64,000 nucleotides of DNA, from contig JADJSY010000012.1 in the NCBI GenBank assembly GCA_016711435.1, positions 1-64,000 of the forward strand, given 5' to 3'. The notes beneath the pieces are model-generated. The model was not told the origin of the DNA. It saw nothing but the letters and a program-made list of their open reading frames with translations, and made no database searches. Shown here piece after piece: positions 26,813 to 37,700 of this stretch. The stretch's first letter is position 1; every line of letters starts with the position of its first letter. The translations under genes and the position numbers were made by a program. This DNA is from Lewinellaceae bacterium (GTDB lineage Bacteria > Bacteroidota > Bacteroidia > Chitinophagales > Saprospiraceae).

Positions 26813-29800
26813 ATGAAAACGATCTTTACCCTGTTCGCTTCTCTTTTGCTGAGCGTTTCCGTTTGTGCGCAAGTCACCCTTTCGGGCGCATTGAGCGGCG
26901 ATTTTGCCGATTTATGGCAGGCGTTTGCAGCCATTCACAGCGGCGGTGGCTCGGGCGTCGTGCATATCAGTATTACCGCTGATATTACCACAACGCAAAC
27001 CGCTCAATTGGTGTCGACCAACTACCAGGTCATTATCCGCCCGGTCGGAAACCGCACCCTAACCATCACTAACGGAAACCTTCCATTGATTCACTTGAAC
27101 AATGCCCAGCATGTTTTCATCGACGGTGTTTCGCTGAGCGGCGATTCGACCTTGGCCCTCATCAGCACGGCTACCAACAATACGGCCCCGGTTATATTGC
27201 TGGAAAACGACGCGACGCAAAACCGCATTTCTAATTGCACGATACGCGGCGGAACCATTACATAACACAGCCTATTTTACGGATCATTACCTTGCCCAAC
27301 ACCCCGGGGATACCTGGCTGCGACCAGGATACGATTTCAGGGAATCTCATTCGGGAGGCGTTTTCGTCGGCGTTGCCTTTATCGGCATTTCCTATGCAAG
27401 GCCGGTCTGCTGCCGTGACGAATGATGATTGTCTGATCGCAGGCAATCAAATCGTCAATATTTTTAACCCTACCGGTATTTCGGACGGTTTTTTCTCGGT
27501 CGATTTAATCGGGGTACACAGATTATCGGCAATCATATTTATCAAACGGCCAACCGCCTGGGAACCAACACCACCATGGCGCCCAATATGCGGGCGATTG
27601 AAATAACAAATCCAGGTTTTTTTGATGATTCAGGTGGTTTCGTCATCCGCGACAACTGGATAGGCGGTACCGCACCCTTTTGTGGGGCGCTCCTTTGACC
27701 CTGTCAATCCCAATGGCCCATCGTATTTTTCGGGATGTTTATGCGGGTGGGAACGCACCTGTCACAGGTAGACGACAACCATATCTCCAACCTGGATCTG
27801 AGTTTTCGCGACCCGGTTTCTCCCAATTGGTACTTCTTCACAGGGATTGGTTTCAATGGTGGAAATGCCGAAATCGGCGTGCAGCAAGGCAATTACATCG
27901 GTTCCGATACTTCTACCCAAAGTATTATTTTACGCTGTAGAAAAGCAAACACAGGTTATGTTCTGTGTAGCGGTATCAATGATCAGGGTTCATCTGCTGT
28001 AACGATTGCCAACAACCGGATCGGAGGGATTGAATTGGTAGTTCAAAATAGCAACAATGCAGGGCTGCTGGTTTTGTAGGCATCAACGCATACCTCGGTG
28101 GAGGTACGATTCGCGATAACCTGATCGGCGCTACAAATATCCCAAACAGTATCGATGTGAATTTTGTGGCGCAGGACGTTGAAACAGACGGTATTGCGGT
28201 GGAAGGTGGCGCGTACACGGTTGAACGGAACAGGATCAGCGGAATTCGCAACCGGTCCGGATTTGCATTAACCGGAATACGCTGCTTCTTTGACGCGCTT
28301 GCGGGGAATAGTTTGAGCTGTAAGCACAATTATATTGCTGACCTGCAAGTGCCCTTCGGATCTGGTATTGATATGGCCGGTATTTCCGTTGTGGCATCGG
28401 AAGCCAATGCGCAAATAACGGTCGATATTGAACAGGACACCATCCGTAATTTGTCAATTGGAGGGCTTGTAACAGGAGACGCTTACCTGTACGGTATTAT
28501 CGGTAGCGCTAACATCAATGCCACCACCTATTTTTGTAGCGGTTCTATTAACAATTGTCTGATCGAAAATTTAGACAACCAGGTGTCGGGGGCTTCGACG
28601 GGTTGCGCCGCAATTGGCCATCTGATGGGGTATAAGACCGGTTTTACCGTATCGGGAAACAACATCAGGAATCTGCGCGCTAAATCCAATGGACTGACGG
28701 GTATCGTTTTTTCACCTGAAACAACAGGTATGCTCAACGAATCGCCTCAACAGTTAACGATCACACGCCATAATATATCAGGGCTGGTCAATGAACACAG
28801 TGGAACGGTACAAGTGGCCGGCATGGAAGTCGCCGGTCGGACGCCTTTGGTCACGTTGAACCGCGTATCGGATTTGCAAACGCCCAACACGACATCGGAA
28901 GAGAGTTTTGTGGCGGGCCTCGTGGGATTTGACCCATTGGGAACTCAAACATACCGCTTTCAAAATAATATGGTGGCCCTGGATCACAATACGCATGGCA
29001 GCGCTAAAGCAGCAGGAATTTATGCTGCCTTGTCTGGCGCCACTTCCATTAATCAAATTAACGCGGAATTCAATTCCGTTTATATCGGCGGCGCTGGTGA
29101 TTCGCCTACTTCCGTTTTTTTAAAAGAAGGCCTCAGTAAAGTATCACTCAAAAACAACATCTTTTACAATGATTGTACGGGTTCAGGCCTCCATACGGCT
29201 ATCGCCAACATTGCAACAACGCCTGCTACAAACTGGCTTGCCAATGCTTCCGACCACAACTACCTGGTAAGCAGCGACCCCGAAGCCTTGAATTTGTGGG
29301 GCACGGAACCACAGAGCATATCGGAGTGGCAAACAATCAGCAGTGGCGATTTAAACTCCAATACACGTATAGCAGGTGTATCCACTTTTCCCGATCTGCT
29401 GTTTGTAGATAAAACCACTGCCAACCTCGATTTGCTGCTGGAAAATCTGGATGAAGTATTGGTGCTTCAAAATGCCGGCGTACCGGTGACCGAGATTACG
29501 GAAGATTTTTTTGGCAATCCGCGCGACCCGAACACACCTGATCTCGGCGCCCGCGAATTTGCTACTGTGCAAGTCGGTTCGGCAGGTATCCCGGAAACGG
29601 AAATCACTGTGTCGCCCAATCCGACGACCGACTTTATTGACCTCCGTGTCAGCGCCGATGCGCCGGCCGAATACGCCTTGCAACTGACGGACGCACAGGG
29701 GAAGGTATTGCTTCAGTTTCATACCATTGAAACGGCCGGTTTCCAAAAACGTATCTCCCTGCAACAATTACCGGAAGGCGTGTATGTTTTGATCGTAGCG

Positions 29801-29842
29801 AATAAGGCAGGCGTCGCAACGAGGCAGATTATTAAGCGGTAG
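26813..29842 (+). CDS. Secreted beta-helix protein with T9SS sorting domain (multiply frameshifted)
   Basis: About 1010 residues once repaired. Signal peptide MKTIFTLFASLLLSVSVCAQ. The body is a right-handed parallel beta-helix: repeated short strands with Asn ladders such as NQISNCTIRGG, GNLIREAFS, GNQIVNIFNP, NRISGIRNRSGF and NNIRNLRAKSNGL. The C-terminal 75 residues (EITVSPNPTTDFIDLRVSAD to GVATRQIIKR) form a type A T9SS sorting domain, so the protein is moved across the outer membrane and probably kept at the surface. At least five frame changes lie between 27240 and 28070. Example: one more G at 28063-28065 gives AAGFVGINAYLGGGTIRDNL. From 28157 on the frame is clean. Adhesin or polysaccharide-binding roles are possible. 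Confidence 0.8.
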
Positions 29843-30228
29843 GGTGTTTCGTGTTTGGTGTTTAGTGTTTGGGGGTGCTTCGCGTTTGGCCGCCACTGAC
29901 TCCTTGGAGGTTTAGTAAATCTGGGTAAATCGCTTGGCGGCATCAAGTTTTTGTCTTTTGGCGGTGATTCATTTGTCCGGAGATTAAAGTAATGCTAAAG
30001 TTTTGGCACTACGTTTACTAAACCTTCAAGGTTTAGTAAACGTGTGTAAAGCGCTTAGCGGGCTTCGGTTTTTTGACTTTTGGCGGTAATCTATTCGTTT
30101 AGGTATTAAAGTAATGCCAAGGTTCGGCACTACGTTTACTAAAATTTTAAGCGAAAAGAGTGCTTCAGGGGGCGGGGTCGGCCAAACTCGAAGCACCCCT
30201 AAACACTAAACACCACACACGAAACACT
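29843..30228. repeat. Inverted repeat enclosing a tandem approximately 117-nt element
   Basis: The outer arms are GTGTTTGG-family words (29843-29891 with 30179-30226), running from stop codon to stop codon. Inside, two direct copies (about 29912-30022 and 30030-30147) share TTTTGGCGGT and ATTAAAGTAATGC and are bounded by GGTTTAGTAAA and TTTACTAAACC. At their junction these form a perfect 16-bp palindrome (30011-30043). Confidence 0.75.
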
Positions 30229-33200
30229 TTACTTCAGATTATCATCCGCAGTTGCCGTTTCAAACCAATCCCGGATCAAATATTGCAAGGAATCGGGCGT
30301 GGTCTTCCGGATGTAATCCACCATTTCGCGGGAAGTAGTATAGGGCGCTGTCTGAAATTTCACCTTGTTCAGGTATGCCTGCAAGGCGCCGTTCAGGCGC
30401 TCTTCTCCGATATGGCGGCTCATGGCGTCCATCGCCAATACACCTTTTTGATAGGGAATATGTTTTTTTTGAAGACCGGTGTTGTACATGAGGGGCTTTT
30501 CCGTGTCGGTATCGGCGGCGCGTTTTTGCAGGTAAATATCCCGTGCTTTTTTCAGGAACAACTGCGCTTTTTCCGTTCCATAATGGCGTTTTAAAACCTG
30601 TAACGACATGTATTCAGCCGTACTTTCCGTAATCATGCGAAGGCCGGGCACATCCGCAGGAATAACCTGGTGGCCCCACCACTGATGGGCCAGTTCGTGC
30701 GATGCTCCGAGAAAAGAGAGGTTTAAGCTGCCTTCCCGGGCATCGTCATTGTCCATGATAAAACTGATTTCAGACACCGGAATCGTGTTGGCGAATGACT
30801 GGCCGAAATCGCCCTGCGTCCTGGAATACTCGATGATGCGCAGCTGTCTATGCTGGTAGGGACTGAAGTAGTGTTCGCAATAATCCAGGGTCGCCTTCAT
30901 GCCCTCCATCAGGTGTTCCAGGTTGTGTTCATGCCCTTTGTGGTAATAAATTTCCAATGGAATGTTCTTCCAGGCATCTCGTTTTACTTCGTAGCGACCG
31001 GAAGTAATGACGAAATCGCTCGTCACCGGAGTACTCGATTTGTAGTGGAAATACTGCCTGCCCTGCTCGCTCCACTGACGTTGCAGGTAGCCGGGCGTTA
31101 TGGCCGTCTGATCGGCGCCGGTGCTCACAATTGCCTCAAAATCAATATAATCCGAATCAATGGAACGGTAATGGTTGTTCAGGGCAGGCGGATTTTCATT
31201 CGGGAAAGGGATGTAATATCCCATCGCAGGATAGATGGCGGAAGTGATAAAACTGCCGTTTCGCTCGACGATGGAATTTTTATACAACAGGTTGTTGGGT
31301 ATGTTTTGCAACTCAAAATGCAGGTGCATCGTATCGCCCGGCAGCAGGCTTTTGTGCAACCTGTGTATATCGAAATGCGCGGTGCTATCCCGGTGTAATA
31401 AAATGGCAGCCCGGTCGAAACGATACCTGGTCTGAACCGTAAGTGCCGTGCTAACGAGCAGACTGTCAATGGGTTGTGCAGATTTATTCACCATGACATA
31501 CACGCCGTCCGACTGAAAACGAAGCGATTCCGGATAAATATGCATATTCACGGCAACCCGGACGACCCTCGGTTGAACGGCGCCGGCATACCTCCCGTAT
31601 TGCTGATCGGCCAGGGCCGTTACCTGCTCCGTTTCCTTGTCGGTTAAAACTCGCGGCAACGTCTGACCGCTGTGGTGCAGCCAGGCGCCCATGCTGCAAA
31701 ACAGCACAATCAGAGCCGTCAGCGCAAAAGCCGGGCGACCTTTGCAGCGCTTGCGGGCGAGGGCCAGCCTTTCCCGGAATGACAATTTCACACCCCTTTG
31801 CCAGAACAACAGCGACAGGCAAAACAATATCAGCCCGAATACCAGCCAGTACAACTTGTACAAAAAGTAGGGTAGGAGCGCGTGCCCATATCCGCTCAAG
31901 TCCGAGTATTGCAGAAAAAAGGAAGGGTGCGGATCCTGGTTGAACCGGAATACCAGCGCTTTAATCCCCAGTTGGGGCAATTGGTCGATGCCGAACGATC
32001 CGATCATCAGGAAAAACAAACCGATGTATGGATTGGTAAAAAGGGTTTGTACAAAAACGGCTGCAAAAGCCCAAATCACAAAAGCAACGAGGTGAATCCC
32101 GAATAAATCGAATAAATAATGCCCTGGTTCAAAATGATAATAACCCTGGTAAGCCTGCACGGACATACCTGCCAGCATCAGCACGATTAGCAGCAGCATT
32201 TGCATGCCTACCAACGCCAGCACTTTTGAAAGCAGTAAAACCCAATTGGAAACGGGCGTCACGTCGACCAAATCCTGCATACCGGCAGTGTTGGCGCGTT
32301 GAATAAAAACACCGGCGTACAGAAATGTCATCCATTGTATCAGCAGGGAAAAGAAAAACACCGGAAAAGCCAGCATTACCCAGGTGTGGGGCAGGATGCG
32401 TGTTTCATACGGGGCGTTCATTTGCAACAATAAAATGAGCACAAACAAACAGCCAGCCACCAGGATGCTGAGGAAAGCCCCGCTCGTCCAGGCATACCGC
32501 AGATCGCTCCATGCTATGTTACAGGCTACCCGACATTGTTGAAGGCTGGAAAAATGACCGGCTACGATCGGTACCGCAACCGGGCGCTGACTGTGTAAAA
32601 TTTCACTGCCTGCTTTTTTCTTTTTTTTGGGAAAAAAGCGGGTATTTTGATGAAATGAAAAATATCTGTAAACAAACCAGGCCAGCAGCGCCGAACACGT
32701 TAACCAGAACAACCTGTTGTACACAACCGCAGCGCCAAGCGGAATGGGCAGGTGATTTCGCTCCGCCGGAGTCAGATGTCTGGTGTAGAAATGAGTTGCC
32801 GACTCGCCGAAAGGTTCCAGTAACAAAGCCGGCGACATGCTGCTTTCAGGGCTGCCGGCCAGCCGGGCCAGTATTTCCCTGCATATCAGCACGATGACGG
32901 CGGTAATAAAACCCGCGTAGATATTTCTGCTGAAAGCCACCACGGCAAACACGATCAATCCCGAAAACAACAGATTGGGAATCAGGTACATACCATACAA
33001 TTGCAGGTATACCTGCAGGTCGAATGGGGCAATCAGGGAGGCGTCAACACCGGGCAGGCGGGTGCCGATAAAAAGTCCCAGGCCGGCCAGGGCGCTGACC
33101 AGGCTTATGACCGTGAAAGCGCTCAGAAATTTCCCCGACAAATAGTCGGCCTTGCTGAAAGGATAACTGTATAAAATGGTATCTATCTTACTGGCATAAT

Positions 33201-33450
33201 CTCTGTAAATACTATTGCCAATGATGGCGGGCAAAACCAACAACAGCAATTTATTAAACAAGGTAAGGAAAGAATAGAGTTGCAGCGGTGCATTGGAAAT
33301 ACCTTTAAAACCACTCGAATCCTTCCCGAAAACGCCTGAAATGCCGGCCATCATCCCGGTCGCCATCAATAAAATGGCAACGGCATAGACATAGACCGAT
33401 GCGTTCTTGAACCAGTATTTTAACTCGTACCGAAAAATTGCTGCAAACAT
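30229..33450 (-). CDS. ABC-2 permease / M1 aminopeptidase fusion
   Basis: 1073 residues from ATG 33450 (MFAAIFRYELKYWFKNASVY); the frame stays open upstream only because the repeat there is open. The N-terminal half is an ABC-2 type permease with about twelve membrane helices (IGNSIYRDYASKIDTILYSY, LYGMYLIPNLLFSGLIVFAV, VMLAFPVFFFSLLIQWMTFL). The C-terminal half is a periplasmic gluzincin: HELAHQWWGHQVIP (zinc His 918 and 922) with E942 in MITESTAEY as third ligand, and DFGQSFANTIPVSEISF at the substrate loop. This fused class is known in Bacteroidota and normally works with an ABC ATPase encoded next door; none is seen here. A membrane LytTR regulator is encoded just upstream. Confidence 0.88.
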   Translation of the reverse strand: MFAAIFRYELKYWFKNASVYVYAVAILLMATGMMAGISGVFGKDSSGFKGISNAPLQLYSFLTLFNKLLLLVLPAIIGNSIYRDYASKIDTILYSYPFSKADYLSGKFLSAFTVISLVSALAGLGLFIGTRLPGVDASLIAPFDLQVYLQLYGMYLIPNLLFSGLIVFAVVAFSRNIYAGFITAVIVLICREILARLAGSPESSMSPALLLEPFGESATHFYTRHLTPAERNHLPIPLGAAVVYNRLFWLTCSALLAWFVYRYFSFHQNTRFFPKKKKKAGSEILHSQRPVAVPIVAGHFSSLQQCRVACNIAWSDLRYAWTSGAFLSILVAGCLFVLILLLQMNAPYETRILPHTWVMLAFPVFFFSLLIQWMTFLYAGVFIQRANTAGMQDLVDVTPVSNWVLLLSKVLALVGMQMLLLIVLMLAGMSVQAYQGYYHFEPGHYLFDLFGIHLVAFVIWAFAAVFVQTLFTNPYIGLFFLMIGSFGIDQLPQLGIKALVFRFNQDPHPSFFLQYSDLSGYGHALLPYFLYKLYWLVFGLILFCLSLLFWQRGVKLSFRERLALARKRCKGRPAFALTALIVLFCSMGAWLHHSGQTLPRVLTDKETEQVTALADQQYGRYAGAVQPRVVRVAVNMHIYPESLRFQSDGVYVMVNKSAQPIDSLLVSTALTVQTRYRFDRAAILLHRDSTAHFDIHRLHKSLLPGDTMHLHFELQNIPNNLLYKNSIVERNGSFITSAIYPAMGYYIPFPNENPPALNNHYRSIDSDYIDFEAIVSTGADQTAITPGYLQRQWSEQGRQYFHYKSSTPVTSDFVITSGRYEVKRDAWKNIPLEIYYHKGHEHNLEHLMEGMKATLDYCEHYFSPYQHRQLRIIEYSRTQGDFGQSFANTIPVSEISFIMDNDDAREGSLNLSFLGASHELAHQWWGHQVIPADVPGLRMITESTAEYMSLQVLKRHYGTEKAQLFLKKARDIYLQKRAADTDTEKPLMYNTGLQKKHIPYQKGVLAMDAMSRHIGEERLNGALQAYLNKVKFQTAPYTTSREMVDYIRKTTPDSLQYLIRDWFETATADDNLK

Positions 33451-33514
33451 CGCTTCGCTTGTTTTCGGGCAATATGGCCGCTCCGCAAGCGAAATACACA
33501 AAGGATGTGGTGAA

Positions 33515-33770
33515 ATGTGAGTTGTGAGTTGTGAGTGGTGAGTGGTGAGTGGTGAGTGAATCCCGCTTGGTCTCCTTTTTGAATTTGGCTTGGGCTTTTC
33601 AGGCCTGTAATCGTGAATCGTGTTTGGTGTTTGGTGTTTAGTGTTTCGGCTGCTTCGCCTTTGGCAGTAGTTGATATTTTGGCCAAATTTACACAAATGC
33701 CAAAAGCGAAGCGCCAGAAACACTAAACACCACACACCAAACACGATTCACGATTACAGGCCTGAAAAAC
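33515..33770. repeat. Word-type inverted repeat
   Basis: Gap between the LytTR stop and the ABC-M1 start. GTGAGTGGTGAGTGGTGAG words (33520-33558), AGGCCTGTAATCGTGAATCG and GTGTTTGG words (33600-33666) pair with TGCCAAAAGCGAAGCGCCAG, AAACACTAAACACC and CGATTCACGATTACAGGCCT (33696-33762). Confidence 0.8.
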
Positions 33771-33810
33771 CCAAACCTAAAACCAAAACAACGGCCAAAG
33801 GGAAAAACAC

Positions 33811-34613
33811 TCACGATAATGCATCGATTGTTTGCAAAAACACTTCCCTATACGTACTACTCACCGGAATCCGTTCTCCTGCAATGTACACATGGTTGTC
33901 CTGCACCTTTTCAATACGTCTCAGCGCAACCACGAAAGATCGGTGAATCTGGATAAAATCAGAAACGGGCAACGTTTGTAAAACCTCCCGGATGCTTTTG
34001 CGGACGAGCACCTTTTCTGTAGCCGTGATATAATAAACATAATTGCCTTCTCCTGAAATATACAGAATGTCGTTGAATGCCAGGCGTTTTTTGGCATTTC
34101 CCGTTTGCACAAAGAAAAAGTCATTGGGCGTCGCAGGGTTTTGGATACAGGTTCGATTTTTTCCGGCGCCTCCGAAACGGATTTTCCGGCTTCCAAATTC
34201 GCTCTTTTCAGTTGCTCGATTTCTTTGTTCTGCTTAATCCAGTTTTTGACCGAAGCATAAACAAAAGAAAACAGATAGCCGAAAAAAACAGGTGTCAGCA
34301 CATCGTGTTTGCCCATAAAAACCTGCTGAAAATCGGGCATATTCGGATCGGAGGCAATCCAGACAGCCCGGATTGCTTCCAGACATACATAACCGGCCAA
34401 CAGCAGCATCCCGTACCAGCCCCATTTTTGTTGCTTAAAAAAACGGGGGAACACATAAAACGCATGGAAAAAAAAGGCGACCGGTAAAGACACAAATGTC
34501 ATGACAATATTGGCTTGCTCCATGGCATTCCAATATTGCCCCCGGCCATACATTGCAATAAATGTATAGAGGGACCAGCACAAGAGATGTATGACAAATT
34601 CGAGTCTAAACAT
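33811..34613 (-). CDS. Membrane-bound LytTR transcriptional regulator (frameshifted)
   Basis: About 268 residues after repair. Four membrane helices (FVIHLLCWSLYTFIAMYG, NIVMTFVSLPVAFFFHAFYV, GMLLLAGYVCLEAIRAVWIA, LTPVFFGYLFSFVYASV), a coiled linker (IKQNKEIEQLKRANLEAG), then a LytTR DNA-binding domain: AFNDILYISGEGNYVYYITA, FIQIHRSFVVALRRIEKVQD, IPVSSTYREVF. One missing base at 34124-34125 gives RRPNDFFFVQTGNAKKRLAF and joins the parts. This is the one-component version of the LytS/LytR arrangement. The ABC-M1 gene follows on the same strand and is a plausible target. Confidence 0.85.
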
Positions 34614-34614
34614 A

Positions 34615-34797
34615 TTGAGTGGTGTTTAGTGTGTGTTTGGTGTTTAGGTGCTTCGGGTTTGGTGCCCCCGACCCCTGAAGGGCAGTACATCGAAACAGAT
34701 TGCCAATCTGGGCATAAAAAAAAAAATCTTTCCCCTTCAAGGACACCCCAAAAAACACCAAGCCCCTAAACACGAAACACCAAACACGAAACACTAC
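34615..34797. repeat. Word-type inverted repeat
   Basis: GTGTTTAGTGTGTGTTTGGT words and GCCCCCGACCCCTGAAGGGC on the left; CTAAACACGAAACACC words on the right. It runs from the M36 stop (34794) to just past the LytTR start (34613). The central A9 run at 34719-34728 is inside the loop. Confidence 0.7.
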
Positions 34798-37700
34798 TGC
34801 AAGGTAAGTTTCCTCGTCACCACGCCATTTCCCGCACTGATTTTAACTAAGTACAGACCGGCGGGCAATGCTTCCAGTTCTATTGGCGCCACTACACCCT
34901 GCAAGGTATCGAACAGTTTGTTTTGCACCAAACGTCCGTCGGCACTGAACAGGGCAATTTGTACAAATCGACTGCCCGGAATGCCCTTCAGAATCAGGTT
35001 GGTATGTCCTGCCGCCGGATTGGGAGACAGCAGCGCGTCAAATTGATCCGGGTTCAGGGAATTAATTCCGGTGGAGAAATCAACTATTTGGGTAAATACA
35101 TGGCTGCATACGCCGTTGCTGACCGTGAGGCTGACGTTGTAAACCCCCGCCGCGTTATAAGTATGTACCGGGTTTTGTTGGTCGGAAGTGGCGCCGTCAC
35201 CAAAGTCCCAGGCCCAGCTGCCGGGGTTACCCGTCGACAGGTCGCTGAAAGTAGCCGTCGTATTGCTGAGTGCCGTGCTGAAATTGGCGATCGGCCCCGG
35301 CGTCACTGTGACGGTAACGGGTATTTCTGCGCTCCGGCAAGGTGTCTGCTGCACTTCCCAATCGTAAAAATAGTAGTAAAAACCGTTCTGCCCTGCATTG
35401 GATCCGGTAATGCTTACCAGTCCGTCGATGCTAAAAGGATACACCACATCGGCATTGTCGCGGAAAAGGTTGACAAACGGCCCGGCGCCTAAGGAAAAAT
35501 TACCTTGTGACGGAACCTTCATATTCAGTGCAATACGGCTTTCTCCGTCCGGGATATTGACCGTAATCGTTTGAAGCACATCTCCCGAGGCATTGGAGAG
35601 CCTGATCTCCCGTTCGCCGGCGCCCTGGGCGCGCACGAGTGCCGATCTGATGGTGATAGCTGTTTCAGTTGTAAAAAATGTCTGGGCAAGAAATGACGTA
35701 TTGTGGTTGCCGCCGTTTCCAGGGCCTGCGGGACCAACGTTTTGTACCGGAACGTTTTCCGCTTCACTGACCTGATAAGTTGTCGTGTTTAGCAAGGCAG
35801 GGGTTGTGAAAGTAGCGCCTGTAAACACAATATTTCCATTGGCATCTTTCCATTCGGCAGTATTACCCGGACCGCCTAACACGGCAGTCAGTTGGGCGGT
35901 ACTGCCGGCGCAGACCACCGCAGATGATACACTGGGAACTGGAATCTCCGTCACGGCGATCAGGTCGGAAAAGACAATGGAATCGACACTGATATTATTG
36001 GTAACTTTTTGAGAAACAGTGTAGGTACCTGCCGCAGAATACTGATGCACCGGGTTGGTTTCCGTTGATGTATTGCCATCGCCAAAATCCCAGAGCCAGT
36101 ACTGCGCCAGGTTTTGAGATTGATCGGTAAACTGGAAAGTGGCCTGGTCCAGACATTTACTGGTCTGGTCAACGTTGAACCCTGCTATCGGAGCGAGCAC
36201 GGCAGTCTGGCAGAAAGGAGGAACATCGAAAGCCTCCGTACCGTCGGTAATGTCGAAACTGCTGCCCTGTTCGGCTGAAAAACCAAGCCCCCGGCGTGCA
36301 AAAGCCTCCCATATCAGGCATTGGTTGGCGCCGTTGTACAGCAATTGATCTGCCTGGAGAATAGCATCGCGACCATCGGCAAAACCGGGGCTGCAGGCTT
36401 GCAGTTTCATCCCTTCCGTGACCAAATGCAGGGCGATATTATTACCACCGGTACCCGATAACAGGTCCGGGTCATAACCGTACTGGTCTATCAGATCCCA
36501 GCTCAGGCCCCAAAGCATTGCCGCCCAAATTTCACCAACAGCGTGTACCGCTCCCTGCGTACCGGGTAAATCGGCATAAGTAAAGGTATAAACGCTCAGG
36601 TCTGTGGAATATACCTGCCTGCGGATGCCGTCGCCGTCGACAGGTTCGTCGAGCGAATAGGTACCCATCGGACGGCGTGTAAAACGGTTGTCCGACGGCT
36701 TTATCGTTGTCATCAGGGCATACCAGTCGCTCCAGCCTTCGCCCATTTGCTCATCGTTATTCAGGCATTCCACATTGGAGGGGCCGCCGGTCAGGCGATT
36801 CGAAATGCCGTGTCCGTATTCATGTGCGATAATGCCATTGTCCACATCGCTGTCGTGGTCTGCGTCGCCTTCAGAAGGGGTAAAACTCAGGCTCACCGGG
36901 CCGGCTGCCAAAGCCGCTTTGATGACCTGGCAATCGGCCAAGGAAATCATAGCAGAAGGAATGGTAATGGATGGATCATTGCCGGACATGGCATTGGGCG
37001 CGCCACCAGTGTTGTTGCAAACGATCACAGCGATGGCGCCCTGGTCTTGCGCGGCTTTCACTTTCACGGTGAAATTACAGTTGCCGCGGTCTACCAGGGC
37101 AATTTTTCCGATGAGTTCCGCACCGTTTAAAATGTTATTGCAGCCATCGGAAGCGGGGGCTGTGTCGTCGTTTACCAGTACCAGTTCGCCCGTAATCGTC
37201 GTCGTTACGGACGGTCCGAAAGCAGCCCCGGGCGCGCTGTATTTGCCCGCAATACCGGCAGGTGAAAGGACCGTAATGCTGTCGGACCTGTCTACTGTCC
37301 AGACGTACATCTGCATCCGGCCGCTTTGACCATCGGGCGGGGTGGCGAAATTGGCGTTGTTGGTACCCGATCCGTCCTGCGCATCCGCCAGAACGGCGTC
37401 CCCGCCTTCCCCTTCGCGTCCGTAGTTGTTTTCCTGAAAATTGCCCGCCGCCTCATCGAAACCGTAGCGATAGGTGATGTCATGGATCACATTATTGGCA
37501 TAAAACAGGTTGGTAATGGCTGCGTCCTGCCAGACTATGGGCTGCTGATTTGGCAAATAAGGGAAATCGAAGACGAGCGCTGCGCCGCCATCGGGGCTGT
37601 AACCAAGGGAGTCATTATCATCCCTGTCTTCCGCCGCAAGCACATTGTTGCCTCGTGTTATGGTGTATTCGGCGCCGGGCGCTCCGTCCGTATCATGCCA

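Noticed and set aside
29912..30147. Possible CRISPR array
   Set aside because: Only two long units with similar interiors; no short regular repeats, unique spacers or cas genes.
33451..33744. N-terminal extension of the ABC-M1 fusion
   Set aside because: The extra 98 residues come from the word-type hairpin; ATG 33450 begins the conserved permease sequence.
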